The notes beneath the pieces were generated by a model. The model made no database searches. It was not told where the DNA came from and worked only from the letters and a program-made list of their open reading frames with translations. Shown one piece after another: positions 7,107-12,887 of a stretch of DNA of 12,887 nucleotides. The position numbers were made by a program, and so were the translations under genes. The DNA comes from Candidatus Glassiibacteriota bacterium (lineage in GTDB: Bacteria; Gemmatimonadota; Glassbacteria; GWA2-58-10), in NCBI GenBank assembly GCA_016934095.1, contig JAFGTO010000267.1, positions 1-12,887 on the forward strand. The letters are read 5' to 3'. Within the stretch, counting starts at the first letter, position 1. Each line of letters begins with the position of its first letter.

Positions 7107-8963
7107 TCAAATCCCGGCCACCAGGCAGTTCCCGGTAAGGATGTCCAGCAGCAGGGCGATAGCATCCGCCACGCTGTAGGCGCCGTCCCGGTTGTAATCC
7201 ACAGCCGGGTCCTGCGGGTCGCTGCGGCCCGCCAGCAGCAGGGCGATCACATCGGTGATGCCCACCTTGCCATCCCGGTTGAAATCACAGGAGGTTTTCT
7301 CCTGCACCACCTCCACCACCGGGAAGCTGTAGGGGGCCGCCTGGTAATCCGGCGGGTCGTAGCGGTAATTGTCCTGCAGGTCCTTGGCCCTGATGTAAAA
7401 CTCGACAGTCGAGCCGGCCGGGAAGCCGGGTATCTCTGCTGCGAAAACCCCTTCCTCTTCCTCCATGAACAGATAACCGTAGTCTTCACTGCCCGCCAGC
7501 CTGTAATAGAGCCTGACATAGAGCAGGTTCTCATCGGAGACCCGGGCGGTAATCCTGTACGGCCCGGGGCCTCCCTGCACGCTGTCCGGCACGGAGGTCC
7601 CCTCGATGGCCGGCGGCACCGAATCCACCGGCAGGGCAGCAGCCTCGGCAGCCGCGAGGTATCCCCCGGGCAGGGTTTTCCCCGCGTCCGGGGTACCCTG
7701 GGCCCAGGTGGTGGCGAACCCCTGGTGCCAGGCAGACCAGTCTGACCAGTTGCCGGCAGTGTCCTGCTGGCGGACCCGCACCAGGTGCAGGACGTTCGCC
7801 TCCAGGCTTGCTGCGCCGGCCAGCGGGCCGGTGAACTCGCCGGAGAGGCTGTCCACGGAGACAGTGTTTGCACCGCCTGCCACCGAGGCCCTCCAGACAA
7901 CCGTGGCCTCGACATCCACGGGCCTGTAGCGGGTAACCACGCCATCCACGGTCTCGGCTATCACCGGCTGCCGCTGCACGGCCCGGGCCACCTCCACTTC
8001 CCAGGCCGCCTGGGCGGCTTCCGGGTCCGGACTGCTGAAAGCGGACTTGACGAGCTCAGGGTTGAGCCCGGTGCGCAAGGGCCCTACCGGCTCGGTGGAG
8101 AGCACCAGGTCGTCGTAATAGCGCGACTGGCTCACCGGGCTGCCCCCGTTCCAGTAGCAGTCCCAGGACATCCCATTGAGCCTGTACAACTCGTAGCCTG
8201 CCGCCACGTCGTCATTGGCCACGTCGCAGACCAGCAGCCCATCCGCCCAGGCCTGGACCCTGTCCGAGCGTGTCCCCTGCCCCAGGCTCACCCGCAGCTC
8301 GAAATGGACCCAGCGCCCCAGGTTGACAGGGTCGGAGAAGTTGAAATTCGCATAGTGGTTGGGCGGCCACTCGCGGTGGGCCATGGGCACCCTGGTGTGG
8401 CGCTCAATCGAGATATGGCCGTCATCCCCGCCGATCCAGAACAGCACGGTGTAGTACCCGCTCCAGTTGCCTGGAGGGAAACAGCGCATACGCGCCATCT
8501 TGGGCGGGAAGTTCAGGCCGTCCCGCGGCTGGAACCCCTCCTCGAACTTGTGGTACCAGCGGGCCACCGCGGTGGTGTAAGGCTGGCGCTGCTCTTCCGG
8601 GATGCTCGAGGTCAGGGGGTTGTCGCCGAAAAACCGCCAGCACCAGCCTGCGTTGCCCGGGTCCTCATCCGAGGCGAACTCGGTCAGGGGGCGGTAGGTC
8701 TGTTTTATCGCCCTGCGGCCGCTGAGCGCATCCGCTCCGTCAATGCAGAACCGCCCGCCGTCGTCGCCGATGTCGTGGAAGCTTTGCTTGAGGTTGTTGA
8801 TACTCTCGAAGTCCTCGTGGAAAAAGACCCCCGGCAGCGTTTTCAGCGGATCTGCGGCCAGGGGTTTCACCCTCTCCACCTTGGGTGTTTCCGGTACCGC
8901 GGCGTAGAGGGACACGGCGCAGAAAAAGCAAACCTGGAGAAAAAGTTTCCTGGGGACATACAT
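7107..8963 (-). CDS. Secreted jelly-roll/Ig-like protein with C-terminal dockerin
   Basis: A modular 618-residue exported protein. Residues 1-22 form a signal peptide. Residues about 45-295 resemble a concanavalin-type jelly-roll as in polysaccharide lyases or LamG lectins, with FHEDFES, GRWVHFELRVSLG, DRVQAWADGLLV and the closing strand RYYDDLVLSTEPVG. An FnIII-like segment follows (about 333-420, with HLVRVRQQDTAGNWSDWSAW), then an Ig-like domain (about 448-550, starting SVPPAIEG). The tail (558-611) is a type I dockerin: two EF-hand calcium loops, DFNRDGKVGITD (560-571) and DYNRDGAYSVAD (589-600), each followed by AIALLL or VIALLL. Dockerins bind cohesins; none is visible here. A carbohydrate-binding or -cleaving surface role is inferred; catalytic residues cannot be assigned. 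The ATG at 8963 is preceded at 7 bases by AGGAG. A sigma54-like promoter and repeated half-sites lie upstream. Confidence 0.88.
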   Translation of the reverse strand: MYVPRKLFLQVCFFCAVSLYAAVPETPKVERVKPLAADPLKTLPGVFFHEDFESINNLKQSFHDIGDDGGRFCIDGADALSGRRAIKQTYRPLTEFASDEDPGNAGWCWRFFGDNPLTSSIPEEQRQPYTTAVARWYHKFEEGFQPRDGLNFPPKMARMRCFPPGNWSGYYTVLFWIGGDDGHISIERHTRVPMAHREWPPNHYANFNFSDPVNLGRWVHFELRVSLGQGTRSDRVQAWADGLLVCDVANDDVAAGYELYRLNGMSWDCYWNGGSPVSQSRYYDDLVLSTEPVGPLRTGLNPELVKSAFSSPDPEAAQAAWEVEVARAVQRQPVIAETVDGVVTRYRPVDVEATVVWRASVAGGANTVSVDSLSGEFTGPLAGAASLEANVLHLVRVRQQDTAGNWSDWSAWHQGFATTWAQGTPDAGKTLPGGYLAAAEAAALPVDSVPPAIEGTSVPDSVQGGPGPYRITARVSDENLLYVRLYYRLAGSEDYGYLFMEEEEGVFAAEIPGFPAGSTVEFYIRAKDLQDNYRYDPPDYQAAPYSFPVVEVVQEKTSCDFNRDGKVGITDVIALLLAGRSDPQDPAVDYNRDGAYSVADAIALLLDILTGNCLVAGI

Positions 8964-9086
8964 CGGATATCTCCTATTTTATGCCTGTGTCTTATGGTCA
9001 TGGCCGCTGAGAGGAACGGTATCTCTATGGGGATTCCAGGGAAGACCTTACCCTTTGGCGATGCCTGCGCCATTTTCGAAGAAAAA

Positions 9087-9103
9087 AACAAAAAGCGTGC
9101 CAA
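9087..9103 (-). promoter_or_regulatory. Sigma54 (-24/-12) promoter candidate for the dockerin gene
   Basis: On the minus strand TTGGCACG (9103-9096) matches every position of the -24 element. It is followed by CTTT and TTGTT (9091-9087), against the consensus TTGC(A/T), with the exact TGGCAC-N5 spacing. The one deviation in the core is T for C at -12 (9088). Transcription would start near 9076, about 113 bases before the ATG at 8963. Such promoters require RpoN and an ATP-dependent enhancer-binding activator, neither of which is encoded in this window. Confidence 0.55.
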
Positions 9104-9167
9104 TGAGCAGCTTTTATATTAGCCTCAGCATTGATAACGGGTTATGGAAAAAGCCGTGGCAAGCCTT

Positions 9168-9206
9168 ATTCTCATTATCTCAAATGAATTCTCAGAAATG
9201 AGAATT
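9168..9206. repeat. Three-copy ATTCTCA half-site cluster with alternative hairpins
   Basis: ATTCTCA occurs at 9168-9174 and 9188-9194 and, inverted, as TGAGAAT at 9199-9205. Centres are 20 and 11 bp apart, about two and one helical turns. The right two form a perfect 8-bp stem around GAAA (9187-9194 with 9199-9206), followed by three more T on the plus strand. The outer two form a 9-bp inverted repeat (9168-9176 with 9197-9205). They lie about 95-126 bp upstream of the predicted sigma54 start, a usual distance for activator sites. The minus-strand reading GATAATGAGAAT also resembles a Fur-family half-box. Confidence 0.6.
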
Positions 9207-9277
9207 TTTACCTGGGGCCTGGACAAATGGCACGGAAACCGGGAAGCCGGGTATTTATGGCGGTGCGGAGAGAGGGG

Positions 9278-9835
9278 TCAGGCAGGATTGCGGCCGGGGG
9301 CTTTCGGCCCGGCGCCTCGAAGCAGCAGGCTCACTTCCCCGGTGGTAATCAGTATCTTCAGTATTACGGCCCCTGTTACCAGAGACGCATAGAAACCGAG
9401 GATAGTGCCCAGCGGCCAGGGCAGGTGAAGGAATTCCGGTATGCCGAACCGGATGCCATCCGGGGTGCTGAGCACGCTCCAGCCCTCGAGCCGGGCGAGA
9501 GCAGGTATCACCAGGAGGGAAACCGCCGGCAGGCTCGAGTAAAGAGACAGGAAAAACGAGACCCTCAACACCTCCGGCGGCCCGGCCCTGCCTCTCAGCC
9601 GGAAACCGAAGACAATCCCCCAGATAAAGGCCAGCCCCACACTGAAAACCGGGATGGTCATTCCCATGCCGAGAGCGAGGCCCTCGCAAAAATAGATACC
9701 GACCAGGACCGCTACCAGCCGCGGCAAACCCATTGTTACACCTACAGACTGCCTGATGACTCTGGCCAGGGGGAGCGCGCAGCCGAAACCCGCCAGGAGG
9801 TTGATTATCAGTAAACCGTATACTACGGAGTCCAT
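9278..9835 (-). CDS. Small integral membrane protein, family not recognised
   Basis: A 185-residue hydrophobic protein with about five predicted membrane helices, near residues 5-24, 38-56, 60-78, 92-112 and 139-163. The N-terminal helix could also be read as a signal anchor. The second and third helices carry a Gly/Met-rich stretch, YFCEGLALGMGMTIPVF (48-64), and the C-terminal tail is basic, Pro/Gly-rich and probably cytoplasmic. I do not recognise the family, and no transporter or enzyme motif is evident. The ATG at 9835 has a strong GGAGG 7 bases upstream. It begins 40 bases after the murE stop on the same strand, so it is probably the last gene of that transcript. A link to envelope or peptidoglycan assembly is possible only by context. 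Confidence 0.75.
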   Translation of the reverse strand: MDSVVYGLLIINLLAGFGCALPLARVIRQSVGVTMGLPRLVAVLVGIYFCEGLALGMGMTIPVFSVGLAFIWGIVFGFRLRGRAGPPEVLRVSFFLSLYSSLPAVSLLVIPALARLEGWSVLSTPDGIRFGIPEFLHLPWPLGTILGFYASLVTGAVILKILITTGEVSLLLRGAGPKAPGRNPA

Positions 9836-9875
9836 AGAAGTGCCTCCACGTCCGGCAGCAGCATATCCGGTTTTT

Positions 9876-11360
9876 TCAGGATTGGCAGTATCCCTGCTCT
9901 TTCAGGGCCTCCAGGGCCACCTCGCGGTCATCGAAGTGGATCTTGCCGGTGGGCAGGATCTGGTAGTCCTCGTGGCCCTTGCCGGCGATCAGCAGGGTGT
10001 CGCCGGGCTGCATCCCGGCCACGGCACTGAAAATCGCGGCCCTCCTGTCCGGCTCCACCATGAAGTCTTTCCCCTGCCTGGCTCCGGCCTCCTTCGCCCC
10101 GGCGACTATCTGCCCGACAATCTCCTCCGGTTTTTCCCGGCGGGGGTTGTCGGAGGTGATATATGTCAGGTCGGAGAGTCCCACCGCGATCCGGCCCATG
10201 GCGGGTCGCTTCTCCCGGTAGCGGCAGCCTCCGCAGCCGAAAAGGCAGATCAGCCGGCCGTGGGTGTGCTCGCGCGCCGCTTTGAGAGCTTTCTCCAGCG
10301 CATCCGGGGTGTGGGCGTAGTCGACCAGCACCTGGGAAGGCTGGCCCGCCTCCACCGGCTCCATCCGCCCCGGCACCGGCTCCAGGATGGGCAGCACCCT
10401 CTGGAGACTGTCCGCCTGGATGCCGAGCGCATACCCGGCGGCCACGGCCGCGGCAATGTTCTGGGCGTTGAACCTCCCCAGCAGTCCCACCGGGCCGCCG
10501 ATCCTCTTGCCGAACACTTCCAGCTCGACTTCCGCGCCCACTGGCAGCGGCCGCCAGGAGACTATCCTCACCGAGCTTCCCGGCCGCTCCCCGTAAGTGA
10601 TCAGCGGCCCGTCGATCCCTTTGGCTAGGCGGGCGCCGTAGGGGTCGTCCCAGCCTATCACCGCCCGGCCCTGTTTGCCCAGCGACTCGAACAGCAGGCT
10701 CTTGGCCCGGTAATAGTGCTCCATGTCCGGATGGTAGTCCAGGTGGTCCGGGGTCAGGTTGGTGAACACAGCCACCTGGAAGCAGCAGCCGTAGTTGCGT
10801 TTCTGGTCCAGTCCGTGGGAGCTGACCTCCATCACTGCGGAGCGGCAGCCGTAATCGAGCATCAGGGCCAGTTTCTGCTGGATTTCATGCGCCTGCATGG
10901 TGGTGAGCTCGCTCGGCTCCCTGCGGTCCGGACCAAGGATGTTGCAGACAGTGCCCAGCAGGCCGCAGATAATCCCCTCGTGGCCGAGGATCTGACGGAT
11001 CAGGAAGGCGATGGTGGTCTTGCCGTTTGTGCCGGTAACGCCTATCAGGGGGAATTTCAGCGAGGGATGGTCGTAGAACTCGCAGGCCGCCAGGGCCAGG
11101 GCTTCCCGCGTGTCGGGCACCACGAATTGCTCGACAGCCGCCCCGGGGACTTCCCTGCTGACAACCGCGGCCAGCGCCCCCTTGTCTGCGGCCATCTGCA
11201 CGTAATCGTGGCCATCGGACTGCGTGCCCTCGAGGGCGAAAAAAACATCGCCGGGCTTGACCTGGCGGCTGTCTATGGCCAGCCCGCCAAGCTCGGCCGG
11301 CTTTACCGGCCCCCTTGGGGAGACCGCCCCTATCGCCCCGAGCAGAGTGGTAAGTCGCAA
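9876..11360 (-). CDS. murE: UDP-MurNAc-L-Ala-D-Glu:meso-DAP ligase (MurE)
   Basis: Cytoplasmic ATP-dependent Mur ligase that adds the third stem-peptide residue to UDP-MurNAc-L-Ala-D-Glu. At 494 residues it matches the usual length. N-terminal domain: AIDSRQVKPGDVFFAL (28-43). Central ATPase domain: P-loop GVTGTNGKTT (107-116), MEVSSHGL (177-184), TPDHLDYH (203-210) and K220, the lysine expected to be carbamylated. Later come GRFNAQN (295-301), DYAHTPD (347-353), DNPR (404-407) and GKGHEDYQ (460-467). DNPR marks meso-diaminopimelate specificity rather than lysine. Odd points: FGCGGCRYREKRP (374-386) has Cys and Tyr where the family usually has Asp/Asn and Asp (GGDRD), and the usual TTP at 153-155 reads TTM. 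The start is TTG at 11360, with GGAGG 9 bases upstream and no in-frame ATG nearby. murF does not follow. Confidence 0.96.
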   Translation of the reverse strand: MRLTTLLGAIGAVSPRGPVKPAELGGLAIDSRQVKPGDVFFALEGTQSDGHDYVQMAADKGALAAVVSREVPGAAVEQFVVPDTREALALAACEFYDHPSLKFPLIGVTGTNGKTTIAFLIRQILGHEGIICGLLGTVCNILGPDRREPSELTTMQAHEIQQKLALMLDYGCRSAVMEVSSHGLDQKRNYGCCFQVAVFTNLTPDHLDYHPDMEHYYRAKSLLFESLGKQGRAVIGWDDPYGARLAKGIDGPLITYGERPGSSVRIVSWRPLPVGAEVELEVFGKRIGGPVGLLGRFNAQNIAAAVAAGYALGIQADSLQRVLPILEPVPGRMEPVEAGQPSQVLVDYAHTPDALEKALKAAREHTHGRLICLFGCGGCRYREKRPAMGRIAVGLSDLTYITSDNPRREKPEEIVGQIVAGAKEAGARQGKDFMVEPDRRAAIFSAVAGMQPGDTLLIAGKGHEDYQILPTGKIHFDDREVALEALKEQGYCQS

Positions 11361-11413
11361 TTCCGGGAACCTCCGGCAAAAGCCTTTTCGCGTCGCGGCC
11401 TCTGCGGCTGGGA

Positions 11414-12679
11414 TCAGGTCTTGAGCTCTTTCTTTTTGGCCGCCGGGAAAAGCAGGTTGTTCAGGATCAGCCGGTAGCCTGGGGAATTCTTGTGCAACTC
11501 GAGCCGGGTAGGCGAATCGCCGATACGGTGTTCGGGGTCTTCCGGGTCGTGCCCGCCCAGGAAAGTCCAGGCGCCTTTCCCGGCATTGCCGTGGATATAT
11601 TTCACCCAGGGCTTGCCCTGCTCGAAAGCCAGCACCGTTACCGCATCCTTGAGGTTATGACGGGTAAAGCTGGTCGACTGGCCGTAAAAGCCCTTGATAA
11701 AGTCCGTGTGGTTCTGGGTCAGCAGGGTGGGCACCGGGTCGTACTTGGCGCTGAACTGGAAGAGCTGGAAATACCCCAGCTTCTGGCGCTTAGGGGGGTT
11801 GTTGACCTGGTGCCCGTCGATATCCGAAAAAGAGTTCACCAGGGGGTTCAGCTCCAGGGTGAAGTTCTCGAAAGCCAGGGTCTTGCTGAAATCCAGCCTG
11901 GCCTGTGCATCCGCCGCTATCGGGTCGCCGTCCGCCTGCTCCGGGACCAGGTCCGCATTACCGGCGGCCAGGGCGATATCCAGGGTTTCGGCGGCCAGGC
12001 ACATGGCGAAAAGGAAGCCTCCCTGGCGCACGTAGTCGGCGATGCGGGAAGCCACGGCGTGCTTGAGTTTCCAAACCTTGTCAAAGCCCAGACGCCCGGC
12101 CACTTCCTGGTTGCGCGCTACTTCCTCCTGCAGCCATTCCCGCCCCTGGTAGCCATTATAGAACTTGCTGTACTGGCCGGTAAAGTCCTCGTGGTGCAGG
12201 TGCAGCCAGTCGTATTCGAGCAAGCGGCCCCGGATCACCTCTTCATCCCAGAGTGTCTCGTAATCGATCTCTGCATAGGACAGGGCCAGGGTAACCGCAT
12301 CATCCCAGGGGGAAGTATTGGGAGGGGTGTAGACCGCCACCCGGGGAGCTTTCTCCAGGAGCATTACCTCCATGTTCTCCTCTTCGATCAGGGCATGGAT
12401 GGAGACCACCTTTTCCGGGCCGACTGTCTCGTACCTGACACCCATCAGGCGGGCCTGCCGCACGAAAGCCTCGTGCTCCTCGAAAAGGAACGATCCCCCC
12501 CGGTAATTCAGCAGCCACTCCACGCTGAGCCCGCTCTTCAGCACCTTGTAAGCCAGGCCGTACGCTTTCAGATGATCGGTCTGGGTCAGGTCCATGGGTA
12601 CCAGCACCTCACCGGGCGACTTGCAGGGTAAGGCCAGTGTTGCCAGGACCAGGATTAGTGTCATTTTGCGAAAATCCAT
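11414..12679 (-). CDS. Secreted conserved protein with GATase-I/ThuA-like layout
   Basis: A 421-residue exported protein with a signal peptide (about residues 1-22). I recall near relatives, opening with a (I/V)PMDxTQxxHLKAYG segment and LLNYRGGSFLF, in Bacteroidota and related phyla, where they are sometimes labelled asparagine synthetase B. No asparagine synthetase motif or ATP-pyrophosphatase loop is visible here. What can be seen suggests a class I glutamine-amidotransferase-like fold: an opening strand RVAVYTPPN (113-121), DWLHLHHEDF (157-166), a nucleophile-elbow-like GGFLFAMCLAAETLD (220-234) with C227, and TFLGGHDPED (372-381) with H377. A Cys-His hydrolase or a degenerate binding domain is therefore possible; this is inference. 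The ATG at 12679 has GAGAG 6 bases upstream. It ends 53 bases before murE, so co-transcription is likely. Confidence 0.8.
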   Translation of the reverse strand: MDFRKMTLILVLATLALPCKSPGEVLVPMDLTQTDHLKAYGLAYKVLKSGLSVEWLLNYRGGSFLFEEHEAFVRQARLMGVRYETVGPEKVVSIHALIEEENMEVMLLEKAPRVAVYTPPNTSPWDDAVTLALSYAEIDYETLWDEEVIRGRLLEYDWLHLHHEDFTGQYSKFYNGYQGREWLQEEVARNQEVAGRLGFDKVWKLKHAVASRIADYVRQGGFLFAMCLAAETLDIALAAGNADLVPEQADGDPIAADAQARLDFSKTLAFENFTLELNPLVNSFSDIDGHQVNNPPKRQKLGYFQLFQFSAKYDPVPTLLTQNHTDFIKGFYGQSTSFTRHNLKDAVTVLAFEQGKPWVKYIHGNAGKGAWTFLGGHDPEDPEHRIGDSPTRLELHKNSPGYRLILNNLLFPAAKKKELKT

Positions 12680-12706
12680 CGAGTTCTCTCTTGCTGAAGT
12701 GGGGTC

Positions 12707-12729
12707 GGCGGCTGCACCGGACCGCCGCC
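12707..12729 (-). other. GC-rich hairpin in the leader of the secreted-protein gene
   Basis: GGCGGC (12707-12712) can pair with GCCGCC (12724-12729) around an 11-base loop. It lies 28-50 bases upstream of the ATG at 12679, and would be in the message if transcription starts near a TATATT-like -10 at 12743-12748 (minus strand). That -10 has no good -35 partner. No known riboswitch pattern was recognised. Confidence 0.3.
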
Positions 12730-12768
12730 TGTACCATCATCTAATATAAACCGGAATGCCGCCCGAAG

Positions 12769-12810
12769 AAAAAATAATTGAAGATTCCCCGTGAGCCAAG
12801 CTGCGGGGAA
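12769..12810 (-). terminator. Possible terminator of the upstream minus-strand gene
   Basis: TTCCCCG (12785-12791) pairs with CGGGGAA (12804-12810). On the minus strand the hairpin begins 17 bases after the TGA at 12828 and is followed, after ten bases, by six T (12774-12769). The late T run makes it a weak intrinsic terminator. Confidence 0.4.
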
Positions 12811-12827
12811 TGCGCTCGCTATTCAAT

Positions 12828-12887
12828 TCAAAGGGCGTCCTTCTCGAGGCTGCGCAGCAGGCGGCGCGCCTGCGGGCTGGCCACGCA
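12828..12887 (-). CDS. 3' end of an unidentified minus-strand gene (partial)
   Basis: The minus strand is open from the window edge to a TGA at 12828-12830 and encodes the C-terminal peptide CVASPQARRLLRSLEKDAL. Codons have strong G/C third positions like the other genes, and a hairpin follows the stop, which supports a genuine gene end. Nineteen residues are too few to name a family. If real, it lies 148 bases upstream of the secreted-protein gene on the same strand. Confidence 0.45.
   Translation of the reverse strand, partial: CVASPQARRLLRSLEKDAL

Larger units (their letters stand above)
8964..9277. other. Intergenic regulatory region, 314 bp, no gene
   Basis: No convincing coding sequence. 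It separates the dockerin gene from the 3' end of the murE unit, both on the minus strand. Part of it is notably AT-rich compared with its surroundings. It holds the AGGAG ribosome binding site at 8971-8975 (minus strand), a sigma54-like promoter at 9087-9103, and the ATTCTCA repeat cluster at 9168-9206. No clear T-tailed terminator for the upstream minus-strand unit was found. Confidence 0.7.

Noticed and set aside
7785..9122. Plus-strand open frame of 445 residues opposite the dockerin gene
   Set aside because: It is a shadow of the minus-strand gene, which has a signal peptide, ribosome binding site and dockerin repeats. The plus-strand peptide is low in hydrophobic structure and has no motif.
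9144..9392. Plus-strand open frame of 82 residues starting in the intergenic region
   Set aside because: It has no good ribosome binding site, runs through the half-site cluster and into the membrane-protein gene on the other strand, and shows no protein-like pattern.
10716..12631. Plus-strand open frames opposite murE and the secreted-protein gene
   Set aside because: Antisense shadows; the minus strand encodes complete MurE motifs and a conserved secreted protein.
9876..12679. murE and the GATase-like gene as a MurT/GatD-like lipid II amidation pair
   Set aside because: The ligase has all full-length MurE motifs including DNPR, and the GATase-like protein carries a signal peptide, so it would not share a compartment with a cytoplasmic ligase.
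1..12887. CRISPR array, tRNA, rRNA, insertion sequence, prophage or defence genes
   Set aside because: No regularly spaced repeats, cloverleaf-like sequence, transposase or integrase motif, or known defence domain was seen on either strand.

Overview
The window is GC-rich, gene-dense bacterial chromosome from a Gram-negative-type, murein-containing organism. The exporting signals, two probable lipoproteins, a meso-DAP-type MurE, and an MraY with an extra loop before its NFADGLDG motif fit this. A dockerin-bearing secreted protein and a secreted family I associate with Bacteroidota and related lineages point loosely to the FCB group (Fibrobacterota, Gemmatimonadota, Bacteroidota or candidate phyla beside them). 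That placement is an inference of low certainty; no marker gene here settles it.

Layout. Positions 1-3710 (+) hold a HEAT-repeat protein whose stop codon overlaps the start of mraY (lipid I synthesis), then, after a 111-nt gap, a Wzx-type polysaccharide flippase. Positions 3711-4719 (+) hold a single HDOD signalling protein behind a clear sigma70-type promoter (TTGAAA-N17-TATTAT). Positions 4878-7009 (+) form a two-gene unit: an exported SGNH-hydrolase-like protein and a parallel beta-helix lipoprotein. They end at a strong, probably bidirectional terminator (7041-7077). Convergent to these, 8963-7107 (-) encodes a secreted protein with a jelly-roll (lyase- or lectin-like) domain, two Ig/FnIII-like domains and a C-terminal dockerin. 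Positions 12679-9278 (-) form a probable three-gene unit: a secreted protein of unknown function with a GATase-I-like layout, murE, and a small membrane protein with no recognised family. The last 60 bases look like the 3' end of another minus-strand gene.

How the genes fit together. mraY and murE belong to the same cytoplasmic peptidoglycan pathway, yet they lie on opposite strands about 7.7 kb apart with unrelated genes between them, so the usual dcw order is broken up. The genes in the middle (flippase, SGNH hydrolase, beta-helix protein, jelly-roll/dockerin protein) all look directed at cell-surface or environmental polysaccharide.

The most notable non-coding signal is upstream of the dockerin gene. 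On the minus strand there is a near-consensus sigma54 (-24/-12) promoter, and about 95-130 bp further upstream three ATTCTCA half-sites are spaced about one and two helical turns apart, where an enhancer-binding protein would sit. I do not see a defence system, CRISPR array, tRNA, rRNA, insertion sequence or prophage gene. No complete novel multi-gene system is evident; the best leads are this regulatory region, the HEAT-MraY coupling, and the divergent motifs in MurE and MraY.
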